DNA of 40,678 bases. It comes from Herbaspirillum sp. CF444. GTDB taxonomy: Bacteria > Pseudomonadota > Gammaproteobacteria > Burkholderiales > Burkholderiaceae_D. Below the pieces are notes generated by a model. The model made no database searches and was not told the origin of the DNA. It saw nothing but the letters and a program-made list of their open reading frames with translations. The DNA is taken from NCBI RefSeq assembly GCF_000282135.1, contig NZ_AKJW01000110.1, positions 1 to 40,678 of the forward strand. Direction: 5' to 3'. This document shows positions 1 through 8,501 of this stretch, in pieces; the first letter of the stretch is position 1, and the number at the start of each line of letters is the position of its first letter. The position numbers and the translations under genes are program-made.

Positions 1-293
1 GGCGCCTGCCGCTGGTGCTGGGATCGACCTGGCAGGTGTGTTCGTTGAATATCGCGCTGCTGTCGCTGCCGACTTTCTTTTCGATGTTCTGGGCCATGCG
101 CGGGCTGGCGCCGACGCGGCTGGCGCTGACCGGCGCCAGTATCGGGCTGGTGGCCGGCGCGCAGGGCGTGGTGGTCTACACCTTGTATTGCACGGAAATG
201 GCATTGCCGTTCTGGGGCGTCTGGTATGTCATCGGCATGCTGGCGCCGGCCGCGGTCGGCGCCCTGCTCGGCCCGCGCTTATTGCACTGGTGA
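1..293 (+). CDS. NrsF/DUF1109-type anti-sigma membrane protein, 3' part only
   Basis: This is the C-terminal part of a polytopic membrane protein; the reading frame is open to the window edge, so the start lies upstream. The visible part holds about three hydrophobic segments. It lines up closely with the end of the complete DUF1109 protein encoded at 1050-1691: GSTWQVCSLNIALLS matches [15 protein letters not shown], and YTLYCTEMALPFWGVWY matches [17 protein letters not shown]. Both conserved cysteines are kept. DUF1109 proteins such as Caulobacter NrsF sequester a partner ECF sigma factor at the membrane. A sigma gene starts 67 bp downstream, followed by a second DUF1109 gene, so this copy is either part of a preceding sigma/anti-sigma pair or a tandem duplicate. 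An internal GTG at position 15 is not the real start, because homology continues upstream of it. Confidence 0.8.
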   Translation, partial: RLPLVLGSTWQVCSLNIALLSLPTFFSMFWAMRGLAPTRLALTGASIGLVAGAQGVVVYTLYCTEMALPFWGVWYVIGMLAPAAVGALLGPRLLHW

Positions 294-360
294 GGCAACG
301 TGAAGCGCCGTGCACCGCCGATCTCGACGATCTCGCCGACCGCGCGCCGGAGGAGAATTG

Positions 361-1053
361 ATGAAGCAAGTTCTGGTATATCATCCCGACACGATCAATC
401 CAATAATCCAATCTGCAGCATTCCTGATGCCTGCGACCGACCATTGCCCTGGCCGCCTGATGAAGCGACTGACCGAGAACGTAGAAAAAACAGAGACCGA
501 TGCGGGGACGTCCGTCGAGGAGCGCCTGAAAGCGCTGATCCTGGCCGGGCTGGACGGCAATGAAACAGCCTATCGCGCCTTCCTCGACGAACTCAGCAGT
601 CGCCTGCGCGCTTATGTCAGGAAGCGCCTGTTCCATCTGCACGACGAAGTCGAGGATATCGTCCAGGAAACCCTGCTGGCCGTGCACAACGCGCGCCACA
701 CCTACCGCGCGGACGAACCGTTGACCGCCTGGGTATATGCGATTGCGCGTTACAAGCTGATGGACTTTTTGCGCATGCGCTCGCGTCACGATGCCTTCAA
801 CGAGCCGCTGGACGACTACGTCGACATCTTTTCCAGCGCCGATGAAGAGCCGGCCAACGATGCCAAGCGCGACATCAACGTACTGCTGGAACAATTGCCG
901 GACAAGCAACGCCTGCCCATCGTTCACGTTAAACTGCAAGGCATGTCGGTGGCCGAAACCGCGCAACTGACGGGCTTGTCCGAATCCGCCGTTAAAATAG
1001 GCATACACCGCGGGCTCAAATCCCTCGCGGCCAAAATACGATTGTTTTCATGA
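361..1053 (+). CDS. ECF RNA polymerase sigma factor (SigF/NrsF type)
   Basis: This 230-residue protein is an extracytoplasmic-function sigma factor. It has a sigma-2 region with [19 protein letters not shown] and an aromatic-rich promoter-melting segment ([17 protein letters not shown]). A sigma-4 helix-turn-helix follows near the C-terminus ([21 protein letters not shown], then [19 protein letters not shown]). The ATG at 361 follows a strong ribosome-binding site (ggagga). A later in-frame ATG at 463 would give a length nearer the family norm, so the first 34 residues are less certain. The stop codon overlaps the start of the DUF1109 gene (ATGA, 4 bp), which indicates translational coupling with its anti-sigma factor. 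In characterised NrsF systems the pair responds to heavy metals or oxidants; the signal here is inferred, not seen. Confidence 0.9.
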   Translation: MKQVLVYHPDTINPIIQSAAFLMPATDHCPGRLMKRLTENVEKTETDAGTSVEERLKALILAGLDGNETAYRAFLDELSSRLRAYVRKRLFHLHDEVEDIVQETLLAVHNARHTYRADEPLTAWVYAIARYKLMDFLRMRSRHDAFNEPLDDYVDIFSSADEEPANDAKRDINVLLEQLPDKQRLPIVHVKLQGMSVAETAQLTGLSESAVKIGIHRGLKSLAAKIRLFS

Positions 1054-1691
1054 AGACCGACGATTTCATTTCCATGCTCGCCACCGGCGTCAAACCGGTG
1101 GATCGTCACGTGCAGTTCAAACGCTTCTCGCAAGCCCTTGCCGTCGGCGGCGCCGGCGCCTTCATCCTGATGGTGCTGCTGTTCGGCATCCGTCCGGATA
1201 TCCGCACCATGCTGGTCACGCCGCTGTTCTGGTTCAAGATGGCCTTCCCGCTGTCGCTGGCGGTCGCTTCGCTGTGGCTGCTGGCGCGCCTGAGCCGCCC
1301 CGGCGCGGAGATCGGCCAACGCTGGATCGCGCCGGCCGCGCCGGTGCTGGTGATCTGGATCGCGGCGCTCGCGGTGCTGGCCATTGCGCCGGACGGCGAA
1401 CGCCTGAATCTGATCATGGGCTTCACCTGGCGCCGCTGTCCGTTCAATATCGCCATGCTGTCGATACCGGCCTGCGTCACGATCACCTGGGCCGTGCGCC
1501 AACTGGCGCCGACGCGCCTGCGCCTGGCCGGCGCCATGGCCGGCCTGCTGGCCGGCTCGGTGGCGACCGTCGCCTATTGCCTGCATTGCCCGGAAATGGG
1601 CGTGCCCTTCTGGGGGATCTGGTATCTCGGCGGCATGCTGATTCCTGCCGTGCTGGGCTGGCTCTTCGGGCCGGCGCTGTTGCGCTGGTAA
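1050..1691 (+). CDS. NrsF/DUF1109-type anti-sigma factor, integral membrane
   Basis: This is a complete 213-residue protein with a short cytoplasmic N-terminus (about 30 residues) and six predicted membrane segments. Cysteines fall at residues 130 (TWRRCPFNI) and 177/180 (AYCLHCPEM). These correspond to the conserved cysteine pair that in Caulobacter NrsF is linked to sensing of dichromate and cadmium (family knowledge). It starts inside the stop codon of the sigma gene, so the two are made together. Its expected role is to hold the sigma factor at the inner membrane until the signal releases it. It ends 26 bp before the convergent AraC-type gene. Identification rests on clear similarity to the truncated upstream copy and on the sigma-gene context. 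Confidence 0.88.
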   Translation: MKTDDFISMLATGVKPVDRHVQFKRFSQALAVGGAGAFILMVLLFGIRPDIRTMLVTPLFWFKMAFPLSLAVASLWLLARLSRPGAEIGQRWIAPAAPVLVIWIAALAVLAIAPDGERLNLIMGFTWRRCPFNIAMLSIPACVTITWAVRQLAPTRLRLAGAMAGLLAGSVATVAYCLHCPEMGVPFWGIWYLGGMLIPAVLGWLFGPALLRW

Positions 1692-1717
1692 GCCGGCGCT
1701 CCCGCTCGCCTTGCCGT

Positions 1718-2656
1718 CTACTCCACAGCGTGGTGCCTGAGATATTCCACGTCCTGTAACGGCGACGCGCCGAACAGGCGGCGGTATTCGCGGCTGAACT
1801 GCGACGGGCTTTCATAACCGACTTTATAAGCGACCGTGGCCGCTTCCATGCCGCCGGCCATGAGCATGCGGCGCGCTTCCAGCAAACGCGTCTGCTTCTG
1901 GTATTGCAGCGGACTCATCACCGTGGTCGCCTTGAAGCGATGATGCAGGGTCGACACGCTCATGCGGACCTGCTTCGCCAGCTTCTCGATCGACATCGGT
2001 TCGGCATAATTCTGCTTGATCCACTGGATGGCGTCGTTGACGCCGCGTTCCTGATAATGCGACAGCACGGTGTGATACAGCACGTCGCCGTTCTGCGCCG
2101 AGATCAGGCGGTACATGATTTCCTGCTTGAGGATGCGCGACATCGCGGGGATGTCCTGCGGCTTTTTCAGCAGACGGATCAGGCGCAAGAAAGTCTCCTG
2201 CAGCTCGGCATCCGATTCTTCGACATAGGCGCCGACGCGCGTGCTGCGTTTTGGCGGCGCGGGAATGTTGAGTTCGATGATGAAGGCTGCGATCTCTTTC
2301 GGATCGAGGTCGATGCGCACGCCGTAATACGGCGCGTCTTCATCCGCTTCCACGATCTGCCCGGACACCGGCAGATCGATCGCCGACAACACATAGCTGC
2401 CGCTGCCGTAATGATTGACGGTCTTGCCGATCAGCACCTTCTTGCGGCCTTGCACCACCATGCACATGGACGGTTCCAGCATGCCGCGGCTCAAGTCCGT
2501 CGGCTGGCAGATGCGGATGAAGGACAGATAGGGGATCGCCGTCAGCACATCGCGCTGCGAGGCCGGTACGCCGGCGAAATGCGCAGCCACCTCCGCCCGC
2601 AACTGCGCGAGCAGGTCGGTGGTAACCGCAGAAGAGTTAGCGTTGGGCGTTTTCAT
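1718..2656 (-). CDS. AraC-family transcriptional regulator (AraC_N type)
   Basis: This 312-residue protein has an N-terminal AraC_N-type cupin-like domain (roughly residues 20-170; motifs LSFIRICQPTDLSRGMLEPS and CMVVQGRKKVLIG). The C-terminal AraC DNA-binding domain has two helix-turn-helices (SIEKLAKQVRMSVSTLHHRF and TVAYKVGYESPSQFSREYRR, residues about 215-300). The ATG at 2656 was chosen because it leaves only a 20-bp overlap with the upstream aldehyde dehydrogenase. ATGs at 2698 and 2668 are possible alternatives, and no start has an obvious ribosome-binding site. The gene lies directly downstream of, and overlaps, the dehydrogenase, so it probably shares its transcript. By analogy with YqhC-like regulators it may respond to aldehydes or electrophiles; this is inference. 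Confidence 0.85.
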   Translation of the reverse strand: MKTPNANSSAVTTDLLAQLRAEVAAHFAGVPASQRDVLTAIPYLSFIRICQPTDLSRGMLEPSMCMVVQGRKKVLIGKTVNHYGSGSYVLSAIDLPVSGQIVEADEDAPYYGVRIDLDPKEIAAFIIELNIPAPPKRSTRVGAYVEESDAELQETFLRLIRLLKKPQDIPAMSRILKQEIMYRLISAQNGDVLYHTVLSHYQERGVNDAIQWIKQNYAEPMSIEKLAKQVRMSVSTLHHRFKATTVMSPLQYQKQTRLLEARRMLMAGGMEAATVAYKVGYESPSQFSREYRRLFGASPLQDVEYLRHHAVE

Positions 2657-4085
2657 GGACCGGGACATCGTAACCAATGATGGCTTTCGGTTCAACATAA
2701 GCTTCCAGGCCGTAAGGCCCGAACTCGCGGCCGATGCCGGATTGCTTGAAGCCGCCGAACGGCGCGCGCGGTTCGTCGTACAGGCCGTTGATGAAGACGC
2801 GCCCCGCCACGATCTGCGACGCCACGCGGTTGGCGCGCTCCAGGTCGGCGCCGCTGACGTAGCCGTGCAAGCCGTAGACGGTGTCGTTGGCGATGTCGAT
2901 GGCTTCTTCCTCCGTGCGATACGTCAGGATGGACAAGACCGGGCCGAAGATTTCCTCGCGGGCGATGCGCATGTCGTTGGTGACGTTGACGAACACCGTC
3001 GGCTTGACGAAATAGCCATGCTCCAGCCCCTGGGGATGACCTTCGCCGCCGACCAGCAATTCAGCGCCCTCTTCCACGCCGAGGCGGATGTAGCTCTGCA
3101 CGCGCTCATATTGCTTTTGCGTGACCAAGGGACCGATCATCGTATCTTCGTCGCCGGGATTGCCGACCTTCATTGCCGCCACGGCTTGCCTGACCAGCGC
3201 CTTGACCTCTTCCAGGCGCTGCTCGGGCACGATCAGGCGCGTGCCTGCGAGGCAGGCCTGGCCGTTGTTGAACGCCGCCGCCATCACCGCCTGCGGGATC
3301 GCCGTCGCCAGGTCGGCATCGTCGAGCAGGATGTTGGGCGACTTGCCGCCGAGCTCCAGCGTGACGCGCTTCATGGTGTCGACGGCGCCGCGGGCGATCT
3401 GCTTGCCGACGGCGGTCGAACCGGTGAAAGATATCTTGGCGATGTCGGGATGGCGCGTGATTTCGGCGCCGACGGTGTCGCCGCGGCCGGTGACGATGTT
3501 GAATACGCCCGGCGGCAGGCCGGCCTCATGCAGGCATTGCGTCAGCAGCTGCGTCTGCATGGCGCTCAGCTCGCTGGGCTTGATGACGGCCGTGCTGCCG
3601 GCAACCAGCGCGGTCGACAGCTTGCTGCAGATGAAGCCGTAGTTGGCATTCCACGGGGTAATCAGGCCGACTACGCCGAGCGGCTCCATCGTCACGCGCG
3701 CCGTGCCGGCCTGGCGCACGAAATCGAAGCTCTTCAGCAACTCGATGGCCAGCAGAAAACTGTTGGCCGAGCGCGCCACGGTGGCGGTGCACACGCGACG
3801 CGTGCCGCCGTATTCCGCGATCATGACGTCGATCAGTTCTTGCGAACGACGCTGGATGGCGTCGTGCATGGCTTGCAGATAGCCGATGCGCTCTTCCTTG
3901 CTGGTGCGCGAAAATGTTTTGTACGCGGCTTTCGCTGCGGCAATGGCGCGGCGCGCATCTTCTTCGTCGGCCAGGCGGACGGCGGCAATCGTAGTCTTGT
4001 TGGCCGGGTTGACCAGTTCCATGATTTCCGTGCCGTGGGGTTGGACGAACTGGCCGTTGATGTAGATTTCGTTGATGTGTCGCAT
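2637..4085 (-). CDS. NAD(P)-dependent aldehyde dehydrogenase
   Basis: This is a 482-residue cytoplasmic enzyme oxidising an aldehyde to the carboxylic acid with NAD(P)+. The full aldehyde dehydrogenase signature set is present: PWNAN (oxyanion Asn about 146), the cofactor-binding FTGSTAVG (220-227), ELGGKSPN (general base Glu 244), GQACLAGTR (catalytic Cys 278) and EEIFGPVLS. The length is normal for the family. The ATG at 4085 is preceded by a good ribosome-binding site (aaggaaa). A longer reading frame exists but has no such site. The substrate cannot be told from sequence. The co-encoded AraC regulator suggests an inducible aldehyde-detoxification or catabolic role. The gene is divergent from the nitrate operon, and the two share a 479-bp intergenic region. 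Confidence 0.9.
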   Translation of the reverse strand: MRHINEIYINGQFVQPHGTEIMELVNPANKTTIAAVRLADEEDARRAIAAAKAAYKTFSRTSKEERIGYLQAMHDAIQRRSQELIDVMIAEYGGTRRVCTATVARSANSFLLAIELLKSFDFVRQAGTARVTMEPLGVVGLITPWNANYGFICSKLSTALVAGSTAVIKPSELSAMQTQLLTQCLHEAGLPPGVFNIVTGRGDTVGAEITRHPDIAKISFTGSTAVGKQIARGAVDTMKRVTLELGGKSPNILLDDADLATAIPQAVMAAAFNNGQACLAGTRLIVPEQRLEEVKALVRQAVAAMKVGNPGDEDTMIGPLVTQKQYERVQSYIRLGVEEGAELLVGGEGHPQGLEHGYFVKPTVFVNVTNDMRIAREEIFGPVLSILTYRTEEEAIDIANDTVYGLHGYVSGADLERANRVASQIVAGRVFINGLYDEPRAPFGGFKQSGIGREFGPYGLEAYVEPKAIIGYDVPVHENAQR

Positions 4086-4276
4086 GTCGGTTTCCTTGTG
4101 AAGGCGATGAGTGGGCATGCGAAACATGGTAGGTCCCGGGTGCGCGGATGCGGTAGACCGATGCTGCAGCAGGATTGCCTGATCCTGCCGCCGGGCGGAT
4201 TTTCTTGCCGGCGAGACATGTCGGCTTTCCGGCATGCATCAGGGGCCGCCGTTCGGCCATCTACCCAAAATCGCCC

Positions 4277-4310
4277 GGTGCAGCGCACCATTTGCGAGCA
4301 GCCTTGCACC
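4277..4310 (+). promoter_or_regulatory. Candidate NtrC (NR-I) half-sites upstream of the sigma-54 promoter
   Basis: Three copies of the NtrC half-site core lie here: GGTGCA at 4277-4282, GCACCA at 4285-4290 and TGCACC at 4305-4310. The stretch 4284-4300 matches the usual 17-bp dyad well on the left half and only partly on the right. They lie about 100-130 bp upstream of the sigma-54 promoter, a normal distance for an enhancer. The match is imperfect, so binding is a guess supported by position. The rest of 4086-4408 shows no further recognisable element. Confidence 0.35.
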
Positions 4311-4408
4311 GCAACACCTCATAACGTGACATATATTTTTGTCGCCACCTCTCCCCCATCATCCCCACTTCCCCTGAAACCCTTCTGCGACAAGGGATTC
4401 CGCCTCTC

Positions 4409-4424
4409 TGGCACAGGCTTTGCA
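4409..4424 (+). promoter_or_regulatory. Sigma-54 (RpoN) -24/-12 promoter of the nitrate assimilation operon
   Basis: TGGCACAGGCTTTGCA matches the consensus TGGCAC(R)-N4-TTGC(W) at every conserved position. The invariant GG (4410-4411) and GC (4422-4423) are separated by exactly 10 bp. Transcription would start near 4435, leaving a leader of about 130 nt before the transporter ATG. Sigma-54 control of nitrate assimilation is well established in proteobacteria. It implies activation by NtrC under nitrogen limitation. Confidence 0.85.
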
Positions 4425-4470
4425 TATAGCCGGGTACGGATCAACGACGATCCCCCTCATTCTTAATGCC

Positions 4471-4504
4471 GATCTAAAGACGGATCTGCAGGACAACGGC
4501 GTCC
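4471..4504 (+). promoter_or_regulatory. Tandem ANTAR-target hairpins in the nas leader
   Basis: Two adjacent stem-loops with six-base loops occur. P1 has stem gatct/ggatc (4471-4475 with 4482-4486, one G-U pair) and loop AAAGAC (4476-4481). P2 has stem ggac/gtcc (4491-4494 with 4501-4504) and loop AACGGC (4495-4500). Both loops have A at position 1 and G at position 4, the defining signature of ANTAR-protein RNA targets. The 3' arm of P2 is also part of the 5' arm of the terminator that follows, so the two folds exclude each other. An ANTAR regulator of NasR or NasT type would stabilise P1/P2 and prevent termination when nitrate or nitrite is present. No ANTAR gene is in this window. Confidence 0.8.
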
Positions 4505-4552
4505 GCTTAGCTTGGCATTCTTGCCTTGTTGAGCGGACGCCTTTTTGTTTTT
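4498..4552 (+). terminator. Leader attenuator: intrinsic terminator ahead of the nitrate transporter
   Basis: A perfect 10-bp stem, ggcgtccgct (4498-4507) with agcggacgcc (4532-4541), is followed by a U-rich tail (4542-4552). The 24-nt loop contains a smaller hairpin (ggca/tgcc, 4514-4525). It lies between the sigma-54 promoter and the first gene, so it acts as an attenuator and not as an end-of-operon terminator. Its 5' arm overlaps the P2 ANTAR hairpin by seven bases (4498-4504). Confidence 0.85.
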
Positions 4553-4564
4553 AACGGGATAAAA

Positions 4565-5902
4565 ATGGCCGTGACTTCAAATATCAGCAACAGCAAGGCA
4601 AGCAAGATCCAACTGTTTTCGCTGGCCTCGCCGCAAATGCGCGCCTTCCACCTGACGTGGATGGCGTTCTTCGTCTGCTTCTTCGCCTGGTTCGCCTGCG
4701 CGCCCCTGATGCCGGTCATCAAGGGCCAGCTCGGCCTGAGCATCGAGCAGATCGCCAATATCAATATCGCGGCCGTGGCCGTGACGATCCTGGTGCGCCT
4801 GATCATCGGTCCGCTGTGCGATCGCTACGGTCCGCGCAAGACCTATACCGGCCTGCTGCTGGCCGGCGCGATCCCCGTGATCGGCGTGAGTTTTTCGCAA
4901 AGCTATGAGAGCTTCCTGTTCTTCCGCCTGTGCATCGGCGCGGTCGGCGCCAGTTTCGTGATCACGCAGTACCACACCTCGGTGATGTTCGCGCCCAACG
5001 TGGTCGGCACCGCCAATGCGGCGACCGCCGGCTGGGGCAATGCCGGCGGCGGCGTGGCGCAGGGCCTGATGCCGCTGTTGCTGGCCGCCATGCTGATGCT
5101 GGGCGTGGGCGAAAGCCTGGGCTGGCGCGTCGCGTTACTGGTGCCGGGCTTGCTGATGCTGGTGATGGCGGCGATGTACTGGCACTTCACCCAGGATTGC
5201 CCGCAAGGCAATTTCGATGAATTGCGCGCTGCCGGCATCGCCATCGAAAGCGGTAAAAAAGGCGGCTGGGCCAGCTTCCGCGCCGCCAGCGCCAACTACC
5301 GCGTGTGGATGCTGTTCGTCACCTACGGCGCCTGCTTCGGCGTGGAAATCTTCATCCACAACATCGCCGCCATCTATTACGTCGATCACTTCGGCCTGTC
5401 CCTGAAAAGCGCCGGTATCGCGGCGGCGAGCTTCGGTCTGCTGGCGCTGTTTGCACGGGCGCTGGGCGGCATCGTCTCCGACAAGGTAGCGCAACGTGGC
5501 GGCCTCAATCGCCGCGCCACCCTGCTGTTCGTGATGATGCTGGGCGAAGGCCTCGGCCTGTTGTGGTTTGCCCATGCCGGCAGCGTCGCGCTGGCGGTCG
5601 TCGCGATGCTGTGCTTCGGCCTGTTCACCCACATGGCTTGCGGCGCGACCTATGCGCTGGTGCCCTTCATCGATCGCAAGGCGCTGGGCGGCGTGGCCGG
5701 CATCATCGGCGCGGGCGGCAACGTCGGCGCGGTGCTGGCGGGCTTCCTGATGAAGAGCCTCGGCAACACGCAACAGACATTGAGCATGCTGGGCGTGCTG
5801 GTGACGGTATCGGCGCTGTGCGCCGTCGCCGTGCGCTTCACCAGCGGCGACAAGAGCGACGAGCCTGCCCTTGCCGTTGCCGGCAACAACATTCCAGCCT
5901 GA
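4565..5902 (+). CDS. Nitrate/nitrite transporter, NNP family of MFS (NarK/NasA type)
   Basis: This 445-residue inner-membrane protein has about 12 membrane segments. It carries both nitrate signatures of the NNP family: GWGNAGGGVAQG around residues 155-170 and GIIGAGGNVGAVLAG around 380-395. The MFS motif DRYGPRKTYTG follows segment 2. It would take up nitrate for assimilation. It is the first gene of the operon, with a 13-bp gap to nirB. The ATG at 4565 begins MAVTSNISNSK and is preceded by only a weak ggga. An upstream in-frame TTG at 4526 would lie within the attenuator loop and is unlikely. A single-domain NNP transporter next to nirBD and nasA fits an assimilatory role. Confidence 0.92.
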   Translation: MAVTSNISNSKASKIQLFSLASPQMRAFHLTWMAFFVCFFAWFACAPLMPVIKGQLGLSIEQIANINIAAVAVTILVRLIIGPLCDRYGPRKTYTGLLLAGAIPVIGVSFSQSYESFLFFRLCIGAVGASFVITQYHTSVMFAPNVVGTANAATAGWGNAGGGVAQGLMPLLLAAMLMLGVGESLGWRVALLVPGLLMLVMAAMYWHFTQDCPQGNFDELRAAGIAIESGKKGGWASFRAASANYRVWMLFVTYGACFGVEIFIHNIAAIYYVDHFGLSLKSAGIAAASFGLLALFARALGGIVSDKVAQRGGLNRRATLLFVMMLGEGLGLLWFAHAGSVALAVVAMLCFGLFTHMACGATYALVPFIDRKALGGVAGIIGAGGNVGAVLAGFLMKSLGNTQQTLSMLGVLVTVSALCAVAVRFTSGDKSDEPALAVAGNNIPA

Positions 5903-5915
5903 GGAGAACCGGATC

Positions 5916-8492
5916 ATGAACATCATCGTCATTGGCCACGGCATGGTCGGTCACAAGTTCCTGGAATCGCTTGCCGAAAGCGGCGCCTCCAATATCCATG
6001 TCACCGTATTGTGCGAAGAACCGCGTCCGGCCTACGACCGCGTGCATCTGTCCGAATTCTTCGCCGGCAAGACCGCCGACGATCTGTCGCTGGTGGCGCC
6101 CGGCTTTTTCGACGCCGGCAAGAGCAGCATCCACTTCGACCTCAAGCTCAACGCCAAGGCGCAGGACATCGACATCGCCGCCAGGACCGTGACCGTCAAC
6201 GTCGGCGGCGTGGTCGAGACCATGTCTTACGACAAGCTCGTGATGGCGACCGGCTCCTACCCTTTCGTCCCGACCGTCGCGGGCAACCAGCGCAAGGATT
6301 GCTTCGTCTATCGCACCATCGAAGACCTCGAAGCGATGCTCGAATGCGGCAAGCGCTCCAGGACCGGCGTGGTCATCGGCGGCGGCCTGCTCGGCCTGGA
6401 ATGCGCCAAGGCCTTGCGCGACATGAACCTGGAAACCCATGTGGTCGAATTCGCCCCGCGCCTGATGGCGGTGCAGGTCGACGAGAGCGGCGGTCGCATC
6501 CTGCGCCAGAAGATCCAGGACCTCGGCGTCACCGCCCACACGCAAAAGAACACGCTGGAAATCGTCGACGGCAAGACCGGCACGCATCGCATGAACTTCG
6601 AGGACGGCACCCACCTCGACACCGACATGATCGTGTTCTCGGCCGGCATCCGTCCGCGCGACGAACTGGCGCGCGAAGCCGGCCTGAAGGTCGGCGACCG
6701 CGGCGGCATCGTCATCGACAACAGCTGCATCACTTCCGATCCCCACGTCTACGCCATCGGCGAATGCGCACTGTGGAACGGCAAGATCTTCGGCCTGGTC
6801 GCGCCCGGCTACGACATGGCGCGCATCGCCGCCAAGCACGTGCTGGCGCATCTGAACGACGACGCCGGCAATGCCCCGCAATTCAACGGCGCCGACATGA
6901 GCACCAAGTTGAAGCTCATGGGCGTGGACGTCGCCAGCATCGGCGACCCGCACGGCAAGGAAGCCGGCAGCCGCTCGTTCCAGTTCACCGATGAACGCAA
7001 GCAGATCTACAAGAAGATCGTCGTCTCCGAATCCGGCAAGCACCTGCTCGGCGCGGTGATGGTCGGCGACGCCGCCGAATACGGCACGTTGTTGCAGATG
7101 ATGCTCAACCGCATCGAATTGCCGGAGTCGCCCGAGTTCCTGATCCTGCCGCAAGCCGACGGCAAGGCCAGGGTCGGCCTCGGCGTCGATGCCCTGCCCG
7201 ACTCCGCGCAAATCTGCTCCTGCAACAATGTCTCCAAGGCGGACCTGTGCGCGGCGGTGGCCTCGGGCGTGACCAACATCGGCGACCTCAAGACCTGCAC
7301 CAAGGCCGGCACTTCGTGCGGCGGCTGCGTGCCGCTGGTCACCCAGGTGATGAAGGCCGAGATGAAGAAGCAAGGCCTGGCCGTCAACAACCATGTCTGC
7401 GAACACTTCGCCTATTCGCGCCAGGAGCTGCACCACCTGGTGCGCGTGAACAAGATCAGGAGCTTCGGCGAGCTGCTGGCGCAACACGGCAAGGGCCTCG
7501 GCTGCGATATCTGCAAGCCGGTCGCCGCCAACATCCTGGCCTCGTGCTGGAATGACTTCGTGCTCAAGAAGGAACACGCCAGCCTGCAGGATTCGAACGA
7601 TTACTTCCTCGGCAACATCCAGAAGGACGGCACCTATTCGGTGGTGCCGCGCATGGCCGGAGGCGAAGTCACGCCGGACGGCCTGATCGCGGTCGGCCAG
7701 ATCGCCAAGAAGTACGGCCTCTACACCAAGATCACCGGCGGCCAGCGCGTCGACCTGTTCGGCGCCCGCGTCGAGCAATTGCCGGACATCTGGGAAGAAC
7801 TGATCGCCGCCGGTTTCGAAACCGGCCACGCCTACGGCAAGTCGCTGCGCACGGTCAAATCCTGCGTCGGCTCGACCTGGTGCCGCTACGGCGTGGATGA
7901 CAGCGTCGGCCTCGCCATCGAACTGGAGAATCGCTACAAGGGCCTGCGCTCGCCGCACAAGATCAAGTTCGGCGTCTCCGGCTGCACCCGCGAATGCGCG
8001 GAAGCGCAAGGCAAGGACGTCGGCATCATCGCCACCGAAAAAGGCTGGAACCTGTACGTCTGCGGCAACGGCGGCATGAAGCCGCGCCACGCCGAGCTGA
8101 TCGCCTCCGATCTCGACAAGGCGTCGCTGGTGCGCTACATCGACCGCTTCCTGATGTTTTACGTGCGCACCGCGGATCGCCTGCAACGCACCAGCACCTG
8201 GCGCGACAACCTTGAAGGCGGCCTCGATTATCTGAAGAGCGTGGTGATCGACGACAAGCTCGGCATCGCCGCCGAACTGGAAGCCGACATGCAGCACGTG
8301 GTCGACACCTATGAATGCGAATGGAAGAAAGCCGTCAACGATCCGGAGACGCGCAAGCGCTTCCGCCACTTCGTCAACAGCAAGGAAGCCGACAACAACG
8401 TCAAGTTCGTCGACGAGCGCGGTCAGATCCGTCCGGCCACGGTGGCCGAGCGCAAGCTGATCGATATTCCGGTGGTGGCGGAGGCGGTATAA
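5916..8492 (+). CDS. nirB: Assimilatory NAD(P)H nitrite reductase, large subunit NirB
   Basis: This 858-residue cytoplasmic enzyme reduces nitrite to ammonium with six electrons from NAD(P)H. The N-terminal half is a FAD/NAD(P) reductase with dinucleotide motifs GHGMVG (residues 7-12) and VVIGGGLLGLE. A BFD-type [2Fe-2S] domain follows, with CxC at 434/436 and CxxC at 468/471. A second, less complete BFD-like stretch has VCEHF and GCDICKP. The C-terminal siroheme/[4Fe-4S] domain has the ligand pairs C650-x5-C656 and C690-x3-C694. The ATG at 5916 follows a strong gaggag site; length is normal for NirB. nirD lies downstream but is separated by a 136-bp palindromic repeat element, which could affect the NirB:NirD ratio. 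Confidence 0.96.
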   Translation: MNIIVIGHGMVGHKFLESLAESGASNIHVTVLCEEPRPAYDRVHLSEFFAGKTADDLSLVAPGFFDAGKSSIHFDLKLNAKAQDIDIAARTVTVNVGGVVETMSYDKLVMATGSYPFVPTVAGNQRKDCFVYRTIEDLEAMLECGKRSRTGVVIGGGLLGLECAKALRDMNLETHVVEFAPRLMAVQVDESGGRILRQKIQDLGVTAHTQKNTLEIVDGKTGTHRMNFEDGTHLDTDMIVFSAGIRPRDELAREAGLKVGDRGGIVIDNSCITSDPHVYAIGECALWNGKIFGLVAPGYDMARIAAKHVLAHLNDDAGNAPQFNGADMSTKLKLMGVDVASIGDPHGKEAGSRSFQFTDERKQIYKKIVVSESGKHLLGAVMVGDAAEYGTLLQMMLNRIELPESPEFLILPQADGKARVGLGVDALPDSAQICSCNNVSKADLCAAVASGVTNIGDLKTCTKAGTSCGGCVPLVTQVMKAEMKKQGLAVNNHVCEHFAYSRQELHHLVRVNKIRSFGELLAQHGKGLGCDICKPVAANILASCWNDFVLKKEHASLQDSNDYFLGNIQKDGTYSVVPRMAGGEVTPDGLIAVGQIAKKYGLYTKITGGQRVDLFGARVEQLPDIWEELIAAGFETGHAYGKSLRTVKSCVGSTWCRYGVDDSVGLAIELENRYKGLRSPHKIKFGVSGCTRECAEAQGKDVGIIATEKGWNLYVCGNGGMKPRHAELIASDLDKASLVRYIDRFLMFYVRTADRLQRTSTWRDNLEGGLDYLKSVVIDDKLGIAAELEADMQHVVDTYECEWKKAVNDPETRKRFRHFVNSKEADNNVKFVDERGQIRPATVAERKLIDIPVVAEAV

Positions 8493-8501
8493 AAGTAACT
8501 T

